DNA from: Planctomycetota bacterium
Lineage (GTDB): Bacteria > Planctomycetota > Planctomycetia > Planctomycetales > Planctomycetaceae
Assembly: GCA_027622115.1 (NCBI GenBank)
Contig: JAQBZS010000007.1
Span: forward strand, 1 to 22,217
Reading direction: 5' to 3'
DNA length: 22,217 nt
In this document: piece after piece, positions 1 through 8,531 of the stretch
Layout of the letters: the number at the start of each line of letters is the position of its first letter
Position numbering within the stretch: the first letter of the stretch is position 1
Notes under the pieces: model-generated
Told to the model about the DNA's origin: nothing
Databases searched by the model: none
The model's input: the letters and a program-made list of their open reading frames with translations, nothing else
Translations under genes and position numbers: made by a program

Positions 1-268
1 TACGCCTTCACTAGACGCCCCAGCCCAACCAGTCTCACAGTTCCAATTAACAGAAGCTGACATGCACCCTCACCACGAGACCACGAGGCAATTTCGCCGG
101 CTCTGTGCAGCGAAACTCGCGAGAGACCAATGGCGTGGTTGGTCTAGGCAACGTCAGCGCACACTGGCAATCAAAGCGAGCTTTGCGAAACGTCAGCGCT
201 CGAAGCGCACTGGGTCAAATCGTCAAATCCGACCTAGGACGTAGCGGATGCGGATCATCCGGCGGGGG
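1..268. other. Left-edge non-coding stretch
   Basis: This is the stretch downstream of the FlgM-like gene. The open frames here are short, basic and low in complexity, with no ribosome site and no recognisable family, so I see no gene. A 6-bp stem (245-250 with 256-261, 5-nt loop) lies just past the FlgM-like stop codon. It could be a weak terminator for the minus strand, but no T-run follows it. The word CGTCAGCGC occurs twice (near 151 and 191) without an evident meaning. Confidence 0.4.
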
Positions 269-607
269 CTAAGCCGCAGCAGTCGGATCGACTTCCCAGA
301 AGTCCAGATCTTCCACGATCGCTTGCGCGGTCTCTACCGCTGCTTTGGGAGTCAGAAACTCCCCGTTTTCAAGTCGCGCGGAAATCTCCTGCAGCAACTC
401 GTAGCGGATTTCTGGAATCTCGCGGACTTTGTCCAATAGCTCCATCGTTTCCGGTGACGTCTGGACATGTGATTCCAGACCGGCAACAAGGGGAGCGGTC
501 TCCTCGGTTTCATTCAGCCGAGAGGATTCTTGGATTTTCGCCGAGGCGACATTCCGAACCGGACGCTGGGGTACACCAGATCCTTGATTGAGATCATTTA
601 CCTGCAT
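269..607 (-). CDS. flgM: FlgM-like anti-sigma-28 factor
   Basis: This 112-residue protein is probably a negative regulator of flagellar gene expression. FlgM proteins bind the flagellar sigma factor FliA (sigma-28) in the cytoplasm and are exported once the hook-basal body is complete. The N-terminal 50 residues are polar and look disordered, as is usual for FlgM. The conserved C-terminal helical segment is at about residues 55-100, with VREIPEIRYELLQEI followed by LENGEFLTPKAAVETA, which fits the family pattern of (V)xxxPDIRxxxVxxIxxxIxxGxY. The ATG at 605-607 is preceded by a strong GGAGGTG at 7-nt spacing. It is transcribed away from a TPR gene and a FliK-like gene, which supports a motility role. 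Assignment rests on motif recognition only. No FliA gene is in the window. Confidence 0.75.
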   Translation of the reverse strand: MQVNDLNQGSGVPQRPVRNVASAKIQESSRLNETEETAPLVAGLESHVQTSPETMELLDKVREIPEIRYELLQEISARLENGEFLTPKAAVETAQAIVEDLDFWEVDPTAAA

Positions 608-614
608 TGCTTTT

Positions 615-621
615 CACCTCC
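615..621 (-). promoter_or_regulatory. Strong Shine-Dalgarno of the FlgM-like gene
   Basis: The minus strand reads GGAGGTG seven bases before the ATG at 605-607. It is one of the strongest ribosome sites in the window and fixes the start. It sits one base from a perfect 9-bp palindrome, so the two could interact. Confidence 0.75.
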
Positions 622-622
622 G

Positions 623-644
623 GTCAAAGTTGGGGAACTTTGAC
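623..644. repeat. Perfect inverted repeat in the flgM leader
   Basis: GTCAAAGTT (623-631) and AACTTTGAC (636-644) are perfect reverse complements around a GGGG/CCCC tetraloop. In the flgM transcript the hairpin would end one base upstream of the ribosome site. It could be an RNA element controlling translation, or an operator for a dimeric regulator. The choice between these is inference. Confidence 0.6.
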
Positions 645-905
645 GAATTGGTAAGGAGGTCACGAAAAACACAATCTACCGGCTCCGTCGACAGTCTTCG
701 CTCCATTGTTCAGCAAATCGTTTGACTTTTTCTTGCGGATGGTTTGGCTCACAGTTCATCATAAGTCTTACGACGAATCATTCAAGTTCTAAGCGCCGCA
801 AGGTGCCATATTATCAAAGTCGACGCAATCCACCAGGATTTGCGTTCAAATCGCTTCAATCGCACCCTTTTCCCATTTTGGGTGCCAATTGTATGGAATT
901 CAGCG

Positions 906-2948
906 ATGGCAACGGACCAAAACGATACGCTTGTTACGGATGAAGAGCGGCAAGAGATCGAAAAGCTGCGCAGCGAACAGAAGCTGCGCAACGTTTCGCG
1001 ATACCGTTTCAAGAACATGAGCACGCGTCTCGTGCTGCTGTTGTTTCTCGGAACTCTCGCGTACTCGATTTACATCAGACCGGAGACTCGAAAAGAAGTT
1101 GAGCCGGCGCCTGATGTATTCAATCCGCCGGAAACGCGTGTTGATGCGGACAAGCTCTTCAAGCAAGGCCATTTTGAAAGAGCGATTCAAGCGTATGAGT
1201 CATTTTCCGGTGAACAGCAGGAATTTGCCCCCGACGCCCTGAAGTACCGCAAAGCGCTCAGTGTGGAAGCATTGGGCCGTTTGGACTTGGCTCTCGATAA
1301 GTACCAGGCAATTGTTGACGAAGACGGTTCAGCCTCAATTCGAGGCGCTGCCCGAGTGGGCATGGCTCGGGTCTACCTCCGCAAGGGGATTTACGACCAG
1401 GCGATCGCCATTGCCAGAACGGTTGTCAGCGAAGGGTTGCAACCTTCGCTCCGAGGTGAGCCGTTCCTGGTCGATGCCGTCTACTTGTTGGGCATCGCAC
1501 TTTCCCAACAGGCGAGTGCCAAGGTATCACTGGGATCGCTCGAACGGCCCAACGTGGAAAATTCCCCAATGCATTGGTCCATGGATGAGGCACTTGCATG
1601 GGCGGAAGTCCGCGAACCGGGACAAGCCGATTCCGCGGCTTCCGAATTGGTCAGTGTTGCCGTCAACAATCTTGACACCCCCGTTGCCTTGCTGGATCAG
1701 GCGATTGCGAAAGCGGCGACCCATCCTCTGGCGAATGCCGGCCGCATTGAACTCGGGAATCTCCGATTTCATGCACAGGTTTATGCAAACGCAGTCAATC
1801 GATATCGCGAAGCGGGAAATGATCCGTCGCTCGGCACAACCGCAGTCGCGAAATTCAATTTGGGGGTGGCCTACAAGTGGCTGGGTGAAAGTGAGTTGGC
1901 GATTAAGGCGTTTGAAGATGTCGGCGACTCGGCTCCGGCTCACCGGTTGGCGGCCCATGCATTTCTGTTGGTGGGTCGCGAATTGTTGAACGCCGGGAAA
2001 TTCAACGAGGCCGTAAATCCGCTGTCGCGAGCTGCCACTTCGCGAGGGAACGATTCGGTAAGCGTCGCCGCCAGCGTCTATGCCGGCATCGCGTACCTGA
2101 TGATGAGCAGTCCACAACTCGGCAACCCGCAAGACTTCCGCATGCTCACCACGGTGCTGCGTGAGAGTCGGGATGCGTTTTCGTTCGGTGTCTCCGATCA
2201 ATTACACACGCTTGAAACAGAACGCCAAGCGGTCGACGAAGCCTACAAGCAGGCAGAAGACGACGAGGTCAAGCAGCAAAAAGCAGAACGCTTTGCCGCG
2301 ATCGAAAAGGAAATGGATGGACTGACTCAACAACTCAAATACCTCAACGCGGCCGCATTCATCAATTCGTATGCACGTTTCTTGACCATGCAGAGCACGG
2401 CCGAACGCCGCCGCGAGGGCGAGCATGTTCTGAACGGCATTCTCGCGCTTGGCGACGATCTCGACTGGATGGGAACCGCTGGAATCCTGCTGATTGGCAA
2501 GGCCTATCGCCACTTGGGTCTCGAGTCCGAAATGGTCGCCGTCTACGAAAAGCACATTGGTCAAGCGGCCTTGAACGAACTCACTGCGGAAATGACGCTG
2601 CTAACCGCCATCGCGAATTACCACACGGCGAAACGGTCGCGGGACCACGCAGAAGTCGAAAGCGCGTTCCGGCAGTTCGATCGAATTGGTGCCCAAAACG
2701 TGAATCGCTGGTCGTTGCGTGCTCTGCAAGAAATGGCCCGACTGGGACTCGAAGACGTCGGCACGACGAAGTATACGCTCCATGCGTGCCGCGCGATGTT
2801 GAAGCTGGACTTGTTGGACGACCAGCAAAAAGAAGCGCTGAAATGGATGGGACGCGCGTACGAGACTCGTAAAGAGTACGACAAGGCGATCCTCGCGTTT
2901 GCCGGCAAGATTTCCGAACTCCAGAAACCGCAACCGGAGAAACCATGA
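906..2948 (+). CDS. Membrane-anchored TPR-repeat protein
   Basis: This protein is about 680 residues from the ATG at 906. In-frame GTG 882 and TTG 840 are weaker alternatives. It has a short charged cytoplasmic N-terminus, one membrane segment at about residues 41-57 (RLVLLLFLGTLAYSIYI), and then a long helical region with tetratricopeptide-like repeats, for example DADKLFKQGHFERAIQAYESF, KFNLGVAYKWLGESELAIKAF and GRAYETRKEYDKAILAF. TPR arrays are protein-interaction scaffolds. A Gln/Lys/Glu-rich helix lies near residues 440-480. Its stop overlaps the start of the FliK-like gene by ATGA, so the two are probably translationally coupled. A role as a flagellar assembly or motility scaffold is inferred from this coupling. 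I do not recognise a named family. Confidence 0.8.
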   Translation: MATDQNDTLVTDEERQEIEKLRSEQKLRNVSRYRFKNMSTRLVLLLFLGTLAYSIYIRPETRKEVEPAPDVFNPPETRVDADKLFKQGHFERAIQAYESFSGEQQEFAPDALKYRKALSVEALGRLDLALDKYQAIVDEDGSASIRGAARVGMARVYLRKGIYDQAIAIARTVVSEGLQPSLRGEPFLVDAVYLLGIALSQQASAKVSLGSLERPNVENSPMHWSMDEALAWAEVREPGQADSAASELVSVAVNNLDTPVALLDQAIAKAATHPLANAGRIELGNLRFHAQVYANAVNRYREAGNDPSLGTTAVAKFNLGVAYKWLGESELAIKAFEDVGDSAPAHRLAAHAFLLVGRELLNAGKFNEAVNPLSRAATSRGNDSVSVAASVYAGIAYLMMSSPQLGNPQDFRMLTTVLRESRDAFSFGVSDQLHTLETERQAVDEAYKQAEDDEVKQQKAERFAAIEKEMDGLTQQLKYLNAAAFINSYARFLTMQSTAERRREGEHVLNGILALGDDLDWMGTAGILLIGKAYRHLGLESEMVAVYEKHIGQAALNELTAEMTLLTAIANYHTAKRSRDHAEVESAFRQFDRIGAQNVNRWSLRALQEMARLGLEDVGTTKYTLHACRAMLKLDLLDDQQKEALKWMGRAYETRKEYDKAILAFAGKISELQKPQPEKP

Positions 2949-3958
2949 CGAACATTCTATTTCCGGAGCTGTCGACCGGGCAGCTTGCGACTCGCGAATA
3001 CGCATCCACGCGAAGCCGGGCCGATCAGGACGGCGCGCAACTGTCATTCGCCGATTTCCTGCGAATGATGGGAGCACTGCCTGCTTTGGAAGTCACGGCG
3101 GAAACTGCCGCGATCGCCGCCACGCAGGCCTCGCCACCAAGGGCCGTGAACATCGAGGGCTTGCAAACGATGCAGGCGCAATCCGCGATGTGGCTGGAAG
3201 ACGGCTTTCGCGAGTTATTGAACATTGCCTACGGCGAGCAACCATCGATCGAGTCCACGGGCACGATCGATCCGATATTGGGTTCGCCGTACATGGCTCG
3301 TCTGTTTACCGAGGCGAATGCCGGTGAAGCTCGGCTGATTCCGATTCCCGCCACCACGTTCACCGATGAGTCCGTTCGCCCCGACGGCACGGACTGGTTG
3401 ACGCGCGGTGAAACGCGAGAAGCCAACGAGTTGCCGCAACCGACCGGTGCATACCCGGCGTTCTTGACCGGTGAAGCCAAGACGGAAGCATGGACCCAGT
3501 TTCGACTCAGTTCGCCGGATGTCGATCCATTGCTGCTCGGACGCAATCCGTATGTCGTCGAGCAAATGTCGGATCCGATCGTGAATTGGGCGCAGCTCAA
3601 CAAGAATGGCGAGCAAACCGAATTCCACGTGCGACTCGATCCACCGGAACTCGGAGCCGTCCGCTTGGTGATCAATACGTCGGATGATGCGATTTCCGTG
3701 CAGTTGGTGACGGCATCGGACGCGACTCGCGACGTCATGCAGTCTCACCTTGCCGACCTCGTGCAAGCGCTGGAGTCCGCGGGTCTCAACCTGGATGCGT
3801 GCGATGTCACGTGTGACGAATCGTTTGCACATGCGGATCCGCCAGTCCCGGTGGATCCCTTCGAACCGCGATCTCAGTTCGCGCTGACTCGGGCATTCGG
3901 CGAATTCCTCGACTCGCCAAACGTGCTCAGTGAAGACCGCGTCGACATGGTCGTTTAG
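2945..3958 (+). CDS. fliK: FliK-like flagellar hook-length control protein
   Basis: This 337-residue protein is probably the secreted molecular ruler that ends hook growth and switches the flagellar export gate to filament substrates. The N-terminal 200 residues are low in conservation, as expected for FliK. The C-terminal Flg_hook domain is clear at about residues 215-292. It contains FHVRLDPPELGAVRLVI (the LxPxxLGxVxV motif), then SVQLVTASDATRDVMQSHL and LVQALESAGLNL, matching the family's pattern of a beta-rich core followed by two helices. The start overlaps the upstream TPR stop (ATGA), with GGAG a few bases before it. It is shorter at the N-terminus than many FliK proteins, and the export signal cannot be judged by eye. 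Confidence 0.8.
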   Translation: MTNILFPELSTGQLATREYASTRSRADQDGAQLSFADFLRMMGALPALEVTAETAAIAATQASPPRAVNIEGLQTMQAQSAMWLEDGFRELLNIAYGEQPSIESTGTIDPILGSPYMARLFTEANAGEARLIPIPATTFTDESVRPDGTDWLTRGETREANELPQPTGAYPAFLTGEAKTEAWTQFRLSSPDVDPLLLGRNPYVVEQMSDPIVNWAQLNKNGEQTEFHVRLDPPELGAVRLVINTSDDAISVQLVTASDATRDVMQSHLADLVQALESAGLNLDACDVTCDESFAHADPPVPVDPFEPRSQFALTRAFGEFLDSPNVLSEDRVDMVV

Positions 3959-3979
3959 AGCCCAACTTTCGATCGGACT

Positions 3980-4001
3980 GATCGGACGGATCCGACCGAT
4001 C
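3980..4001. terminator. Imperfect palindrome between convergent genes
   Basis: GATCGGACGG and CCGACCGATC pair with one A-A mismatch around the centre. It lies between the convergent FliK-like gene and dnaA, a position that suits a bidirectional terminator. No T-run follows on either strand and the loop is very small, so termination is uncertain. The word GATCGGA occurs three times in this 40-bp gap. Confidence 0.3.
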
Positions 4002-4023
4002 GGACGCATGTGATTGGCAATCG

Positions 4024-5706
4024 CTACCCCGCTTGAAGGTGCTGTTCCAGGGACTCAAGCAATTCGTGGATCGGCCAACTTCGGGACGCCACCTGCACCT
4101 CGGCGTCCGCTTGCATCCACGTGCGGATCTTCTTTTCAGCGGAAACCACCGTGCTGTGATTGCGGCCGCCGAAGTGCTGACCGATCTCTCGATAGGCGGC
4201 TTGCGTGTGTTTGCGAGCCAAATACATCGCCAACATGCGTGGTTGGCTGATCGTCCGCTGGCGAGACGATGATCGCATTTCGTCCACATCCAGGCCGAAG
4301 AAATCGCAGACCGTGCGTTCGACGTCTTTCACTTTGACGACTCGGATGCAGTCTCGCTCCAGTTCAGACAGCAACTTGCGGGCGGCCGCCAACTCCACGC
4401 GTCGCCGACTCATGCTGTGAAACGAGTCCAGCACGTTGAGAGCCCCCTCAAGTTCCCGCACGTTGTTGCGAAAACGATCGGCGACGTATTCCATGGTGGC
4501 GTCTGAGAACACGCCGTCCAGCTTCGCCGCCTTGCGACGCACAATATCCAGTCGCGTCGTTGCGTCGGGTGGCTCCAATCGACACACAAGGCCGGACACA
4601 AACCGCGACGTCAATTCGTCGCTCAGTTTCGTCAACAGCTTCGGATGCCGGTCCGACGACAGAATGACTTGCCGATCGTATTCGTCCAATCGTTTGTAGG
4701 TGTGCAGGAATTCCTCCTGCATGACTCGTTTCGAGTCCAGGAAATCAATGTCGTCGACGAGCAACACGTCCACGTTTCGAAACCGTTGGCGGAAACTCGG
4801 GAGCGAGTGTTCGCGGAGGGCCTGCGTGAAGTAGTTGGCGAAGGCTTCAGCCGTGATATACGTCACATTCAACGATCGGTGAGTGCGACGCAGCCCGCGA
4901 TAGATTCCCTCCAGGAGGTGTGTCTTGCCGGTTCCGACCGGCCCGTGGACAAACAGCGGGTTGAACCGAGCCGCTGGAGAATCGCAGACTTGGCGAGCCG
5001 CCGTGACCGCCAACTGATTGCATGACCCTTCCACAAAATCGGTCAGATCGGCGAATCGACGACCACCGTTGGATCGCCCGCCGGTTTTGGAGGGCTGTGA
5101 AGCCGCACCCGTTGGCCGTCGCGCTTGGTCCGCCGCCCGACGCCTGGCCGATGGGGCGGCAGCAGCCTCCGCCGCAACATGGGAATCCGTATCGGCATCA
5201 ACATCCCACTTCACCGTCGCAGTCGGTCCGAGAACCAATTCGGCGACGCTTTGCAGCGGATCTCGAAACTGCTTTTGCATCCAACTCAACAGAAAAGGGC
5301 TGCCGACCCCCACCGTCAGTTGATCCAGCGTCACCGTCAGACGCGTCTTGGCGTCGAACCAATTGCGGTAGTTCGAATCACCCACCGCGCGTTGGATTTC
5401 GCGGACCAATTGAGCCGCAGCAGCCCGGGTCCTTTCGGAAACGTGAGACTGCGCGGAAGCCCGAGACGTCGCGGAAGCCGGTGGCGTCGCGGATTCCGGT
5501 GACGGCTCGCACGCCGCAACCGGCTCGTTGTCCCCACAGCGAATCACGGTATCGCTTGCGGATGAACGACTTGGAGACGCGTGACATGTGTGATTCTCGG
5601 GATGTTGTGCAAGCGCATCGTCCTTCTCGGAATCTGAAATCTGCGGAAACTCGGCCTGTAGACCGAGCGCATTGGCCGTACGGTACGCCAACTGGTCGGT
5701 TCGCAT
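4024..5706 (-). CDS. dnaA: Chromosomal replication initiator DnaA
   Basis: DnaA binds DnaA boxes at the origin and unwinds it in the ATP form. Residue numbers here count from the most upstream ATG (5842-5844, 606 residues). Domain I is at about 139-215 (LVREIQRAVGDSNYRNWF). A low-complexity linker follows. The AAA+ domain is at about 265-480, with Walker A GPVGTGKT at 301-308, Walker B VLLVDDIDFL near 360-369 and SDELTSRF near 408-415, carrying the sensor and arginine residues. The box-binding helix-turn-helix is domain IV (AYREIGQHFGGRNHSTVVSA near 550-569). I chose the ATG at 5704-5706 (560 residues) because GGGGG lies 7 nt upstream. ATGs at 5746-5748 and 5842-5844 are also open. Even the chosen start leaves about 90 Ser/Ala-rich residues before domain I, which normally begins the protein. 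No dnaN, recF or gyrB is adjacent. Confidence 0.93.
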   Translation of the reverse strand: MRTDQLAYRTANALGLQAEFPQISDSEKDDALAQHPENHTCHASPSRSSASDTVIRCGDNEPVAACEPSPESATPPASATSRASAQSHVSERTRAAAAQLVREIQRAVGDSNYRNWFDAKTRLTVTLDQLTVGVGSPFLLSWMQKQFRDPLQSVAELVLGPTATVKWDVDADTDSHVAAEAAAAPSARRRAADQARRPTGAASQPSKTGGRSNGGRRFADLTDFVEGSCNQLAVTAARQVCDSPAARFNPLFVHGPVGTGKTHLLEGIYRGLRRTHRSLNVTYITAEAFANYFTQALREHSLPSFRQRFRNVDVLLVDDIDFLDSKRVMQEEFLHTYKRLDEYDRQVILSSDRHPKLLTKLSDELTSRFVSGLVCRLEPPDATTRLDIVRRKAAKLDGVFSDATMEYVADRFRNNVRELEGALNVLDSFHSMSRRRVELAAARKLLSELERDCIRVVKVKDVERTVCDFFGLDVDEMRSSSRQRTISQPRMLAMYLARKHTQAAYREIGQHFGGRNHSTVVSAEKKIRTWMQADAEVQVASRSWPIHELLESLEQHLQAG

Positions 5707-6250
5707 CGTGCGACCCCCAATGCGTACGTTCCCACAACCCTTCATCATGAAGGTGCGCCAATCGCTGAACAGCACTCCTTTGCCGCACCAGACCTTGGTT
5801 CCGGGCGATTGAGAACGTCGCGTGCGTGACTGATTGGATGGCATCGCTCAATCGCCACGAAACCCCTTCGTGGCAATTGACGCCATGGACTCTGAACAAA
5901 CTCATCGCTAATCAGTCGCACCCACTCGACGCCCCGCTCGGGCACATTGGGGTTGACTGCCAGCTCACTCACTCGGTCGCGATGTTAGTCCTCGGAATCG
6001 CGCTGTCAAATCAGAATCGGCAATTCTCAAAGGAGTCATTTCGCGCCTCGAATCGGCCGGTTGAATCCGCGTTGATTCCGAGAAATCCCTCGCCCAAATC
6101 ACCCACATTCCATTGTGGATAAGATGTTGGGAACGGCTGCGACGGGAGTTCGACCGCGCACGACCGACCGCCCGATTTCCGATTCACGCGACGGCCTCGA
6201 TGAAGGCTCCAGGCCGTTAATCCCCGAGGTTTACGCCGATTCTCAGTCAA
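5707..6250. other. Region upstream of dnaA
   Basis: Apart from a possible extension of the dnaA reading frame to 5844, no gene is supported here. Several open frames on both strands look like chance. The region holds one perfect DnaA box (6114-6122) and a two-mismatch match, TCACCCACA, at 6099-6107 on the plus strand. It has no obvious AT-rich unwinding element and no box cluster, so it looks more like a dnaA regulatory region than a complete origin. Confidence 0.4.
6114..6122 (-). promoter_or_regulatory. Perfect consensus DnaA box
   Basis: The minus strand reads TTATCCACA exactly, preceding dnaA on the same strand. A single box here fits autoregulation of dnaA, a known theme in bacteria. 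Whether it also belongs to the origin cannot be told from the window. Confidence 0.6.
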
Positions 6251-6460
6251 TCACTCGTCGCGGACGAAAGCAAATCGGGCAACCGTCCGGCCCTCGTGCT
6301 GCACGGATTCGAGGAACATCTGAAGCGGTCGAGCCCACAATCCACGCTCGCCGTAATCCTGCCGGTACACGACCAACTCGTCATCCGTCTCGCTGTGCCG
6401 AGCCACGCCCAGCACGATGTATTCGTTTCCCTTGAAGTGACGATATCGACCCGACTTCAC
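6251..6460 (-). CDS. DUF1653 family small protein
   Basis: This is a 69-residue cytoplasmic protein of unknown biochemical role. It matches the compact all-beta DUF1653 family: GRYRHFKGNEYIVLGVARH, then ELVVYRQDYGERGLWARPLQMF, which carries the family's VVYR and GxRGLWxRPxxMF features. I place the start at the GTG 6458-6460 because AAGGAG precedes it by 6 nt. A longer TTG start at 6487 would add nine residues but has no ribosome site. It lies upstream of dnaA on the same strand with a gap of over 400 bases, so an operon is doubtful. Confidence 0.8.
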   Translation of the reverse strand: MKSGRYRHFKGNEYIVLGVARHSETDDELVVYRQDYGERGLWARPLQMFLESVQHEGRTVARFAFVRDE

Positions 6461-6764
6461 GGCAATCTCCTTTTGCTTTTCACACAACCCGTTTGCTTCA
6501 TGATCTGGTTCGGTTTCCGACCTTTCAAGTTCGACGACAACTCGAAACGACCAGGACGCAGAGGTTTCCGCTTTGACTTTTTATCACCCCCCAATCCAGT
6601 GCGAACCCCGTCTCGCACCCTTGTCGGGGGCAAAGAGTCAGATTGACTGCAATTCGGAATCCATATCTCATACCGCACCTCTCTCTCCCCATTCAGAACT
6701 TCTCAACCGACGTCAGACGGCACGACCGGCGGATTCCGTTTGACGGGTATGCTGGCGAAAACTT
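6461..6764. promoter_or_regulatory. Divergent intergenic region before the channel pseudogene
   Basis: No gene is supported. A weak sigma-70-like pair, TTGACT (6643-6648) and TATCTC (6664-6669) with 15-nt spacing, could serve the plus-strand channel gene. A 6-bp stem (6599-6604 with 6613-6618) of unknown meaning also lies here. Confidence 0.2.
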
Positions 6765-8531
6765 ATGCCCCTTCGATCGATCCGGTGGCGGTGCGCGCCG
6801 GCTCTCTTGCTGGCAATCCTTTCCACCGTGCAACTCGTCGGTGACGAGCCGATTCCTCCGCAAGCTGCGCCGCTCTTTCAGCTCAGATCGGTCGACGAGG
6901 TATTGAGCCTCGCGGCACCTCTGTCGCAGTTCTCGGTACCTGTCCCGGATTCATTGAAACCGGACGATCCATCGCCGGAAAATCCAACAACGAGCGGTGC
7001 TACCACAAGTAAAGCCTCAAACGGCAGTTCGGCAATTGGCGATCACTCGAAGATTGACGAATTCAATCGCCCGCATGTGACTTTCTTGAATGGGAAAACG
7101 CGTACGCCGAGTGCAGCCGGAACTCAGCCGAAACCACTCAGCGTGCGACAAACCGACGCGAACCATCAGAGGGACTTGCGACCGACGAACCCACCCGTAC
7201 GGAATGTGTCTCGCGAAAACGAGTGGAATGCATCTCCGAAAACGCGAGTGACATCCCATCAACAAACTCAATCCCCGCAACCATTCGCGCCGCCGGCCGC
7301 CGACACGACTCTGCGATTGCAACCTCCGATCATTTCCAACGAAGTGCTTCCTGGGGCGGCAAATCCCATCCTCGCCTCCGCCGTTGCTGCCGCGACCGAA
7401 ATGCAGCAGTTACTGGCGCAAGTCGAAGCCGACACCGAGTTGACGAGCGTGGTCAAGACAGAGCAAATTCAAAAACTGAAGCAGGCATTGGAGTCCCTCA
7501 AGATTGCCGAAACCGGTGCTGCAACGTCCGAGCAGTATCGGGCCGACGTGAAGAACGTGCCTGTACTGATGGAACAATTGAAGCTGGAACTCGGCAAGAC
7601 ATCGGTCGAAGTCGTTGTTGATCCTCCACGTGAAGAGACGCTCGTGCAGCTTGAGCAACGACAAGCTGCCGTGGAAACGGAATTGCTGGGCCTACAAAAG
7701 TCCGTCGAAAAAACTACCGGTGAAGAAGCGACCCGCGCGGATCGCAAAACAAAGTTGCCCGGTTTGATCGACAAGACCCAACAGGACTTGGCTGCGGCAC
7801 GGGCCGTCTTGTCCGCGGCAACCGGCGGCGATGCGATCGTCGCGAAGGTTGGAAAAGCGGAATTGGTCGCCCGCGTGCTGCGGCTCGAGTCGCAGTTGTC
7901 GCTGTTTCAAATCGAAGGTCAGCGTCAGGATGCGCGGGCTCCGCTGCTGACCCTGCAAAACGAATTGTTGCAGCGAAAAATCGCGGAACAAAAGAAGGTC
8001 GTCGTTGCTTGGAAGGAAGTGGTGACGAACTTCCGCCGGGCAGAGGCCGAGCGACAGGCCCGCGAAGCCCGAGACCGCGTGGCCGACGCCCATCCGGCGC
8101 TTCATGAACTGGCCGAACGCAACGCCGCGCTTGCGGAAGAACGCGTGAAACTCGCCGCGCTCATCGAGACCACGACGAAGCAATTCGAAGCCGGGAAACA
8201 GGAATTGACGGATGTGACCGACAGCTTCACGAAGGTCAAAAACAAGCAAAAGGCCGCCGGGCTCACGACGGCCATCGGCCTGTACCTTCGCAACCAACGA
8301 GACCGTCTGCCGGATCGAGCCGAATTGGTTGTCAAACTTGGAAAAATGGAAGCGGAGATTTCCCGGATTCAGCTCGCCGGCATGGCGTTGCGGGACGAGC
8401 AAAAAGACATCGCGGACCAGAACGCATCCATTCAGCGAATCATGGCCGGCGTCGATTGGGATCGTGGCACCGTGGACAACGTCAACGTCCGGCAAATGGT
8501 CGAGGAGATGCTGGCGTCGAAACGCGGGTAA
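6765..8531 (+). pseudogene. MscK/MscM-like channel, N-terminal periplasmic part, ended by in-frame TAA
   Basis: This is the first part of a large mechanosensitive channel homologue (MscS superfamily, MscK/YjeP type). It has a signal peptide (residues 1-26, RSIRWRCAPALLLAILSTVQLVGD), a Pro/Ser/Thr-rich linker to about residue 200, and then a long coiled-coil region to the end. That region resembles the periplasmic MscS_porin segment of such proteins (QLEQRQAAVETELLGLQKSV, ERQAREARDRVADAHPAL). The stop at 8529-8531 is TAA. The same frame continues at once with VGDLLNDYETYLDDL and then the membrane domain, so the stop is best read as a nonsense mutation one base away from CAA, GAA or AAA. If translated, the product would be a free periplasmic coiled-coil protein. 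A sequencing error is the main alternative. Confidence 0.75.
8529..8531 (+). other. In-frame TAA splitting the channel gene
   Basis: This single stop codon lies in an otherwise continuous frame from 6765 to 10295. No shift in frame and no change in style occurs on either side. It is the only interruption between the periplasmic and membrane parts. Confidence 0.85.

Larger units (their letters stand above)
608..905. promoter_or_regulatory. Divergent intergenic region, flgM-like / TPR gene
   Basis: About 298 bases separate two divergent genes and must carry both promoters. Apart from the hairpin at 623-644 and the ribosome site at 615-621, I see no convincing sigma-70 or sigma-28 (TAAA-N15-GCCGATAA) promoter on either strand. 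A TATTAT at about 809 on the plus strand has only a poor -35 partner. Confidence 0.3.

Noticed and set aside
62..439. Two plus-strand open frames near the left edge
   Set aside because: Both are short, Arg-rich and lack ribosome sites. The second overlaps the FlgM-like gene on the other strand.
645..905. Sigma-28 promoter for the flagellar genes
   Set aside because: No TAAA-N15-GCCGATAA-like pair was found on either strand. A TTGACT at about 722 has no -10 partner.
1261..1989. 242-residue frame inside the TPR gene
   Set aside because: It is a Trp/Arg-rich shadow in another frame of a clearly coding gene, with no domain.
5022..5750. 242-residue plus-strand frame opposite dnaA
   Set aside because: It is a Pro/Arg-rich antisense shadow of the dnaA linker region, with no motif or ribosome site.
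5845..6250. Complete replication origin
   Set aside because: Only one perfect DnaA box and one weak match are present. No AT-rich unwinding stretch and no box cluster is visible.
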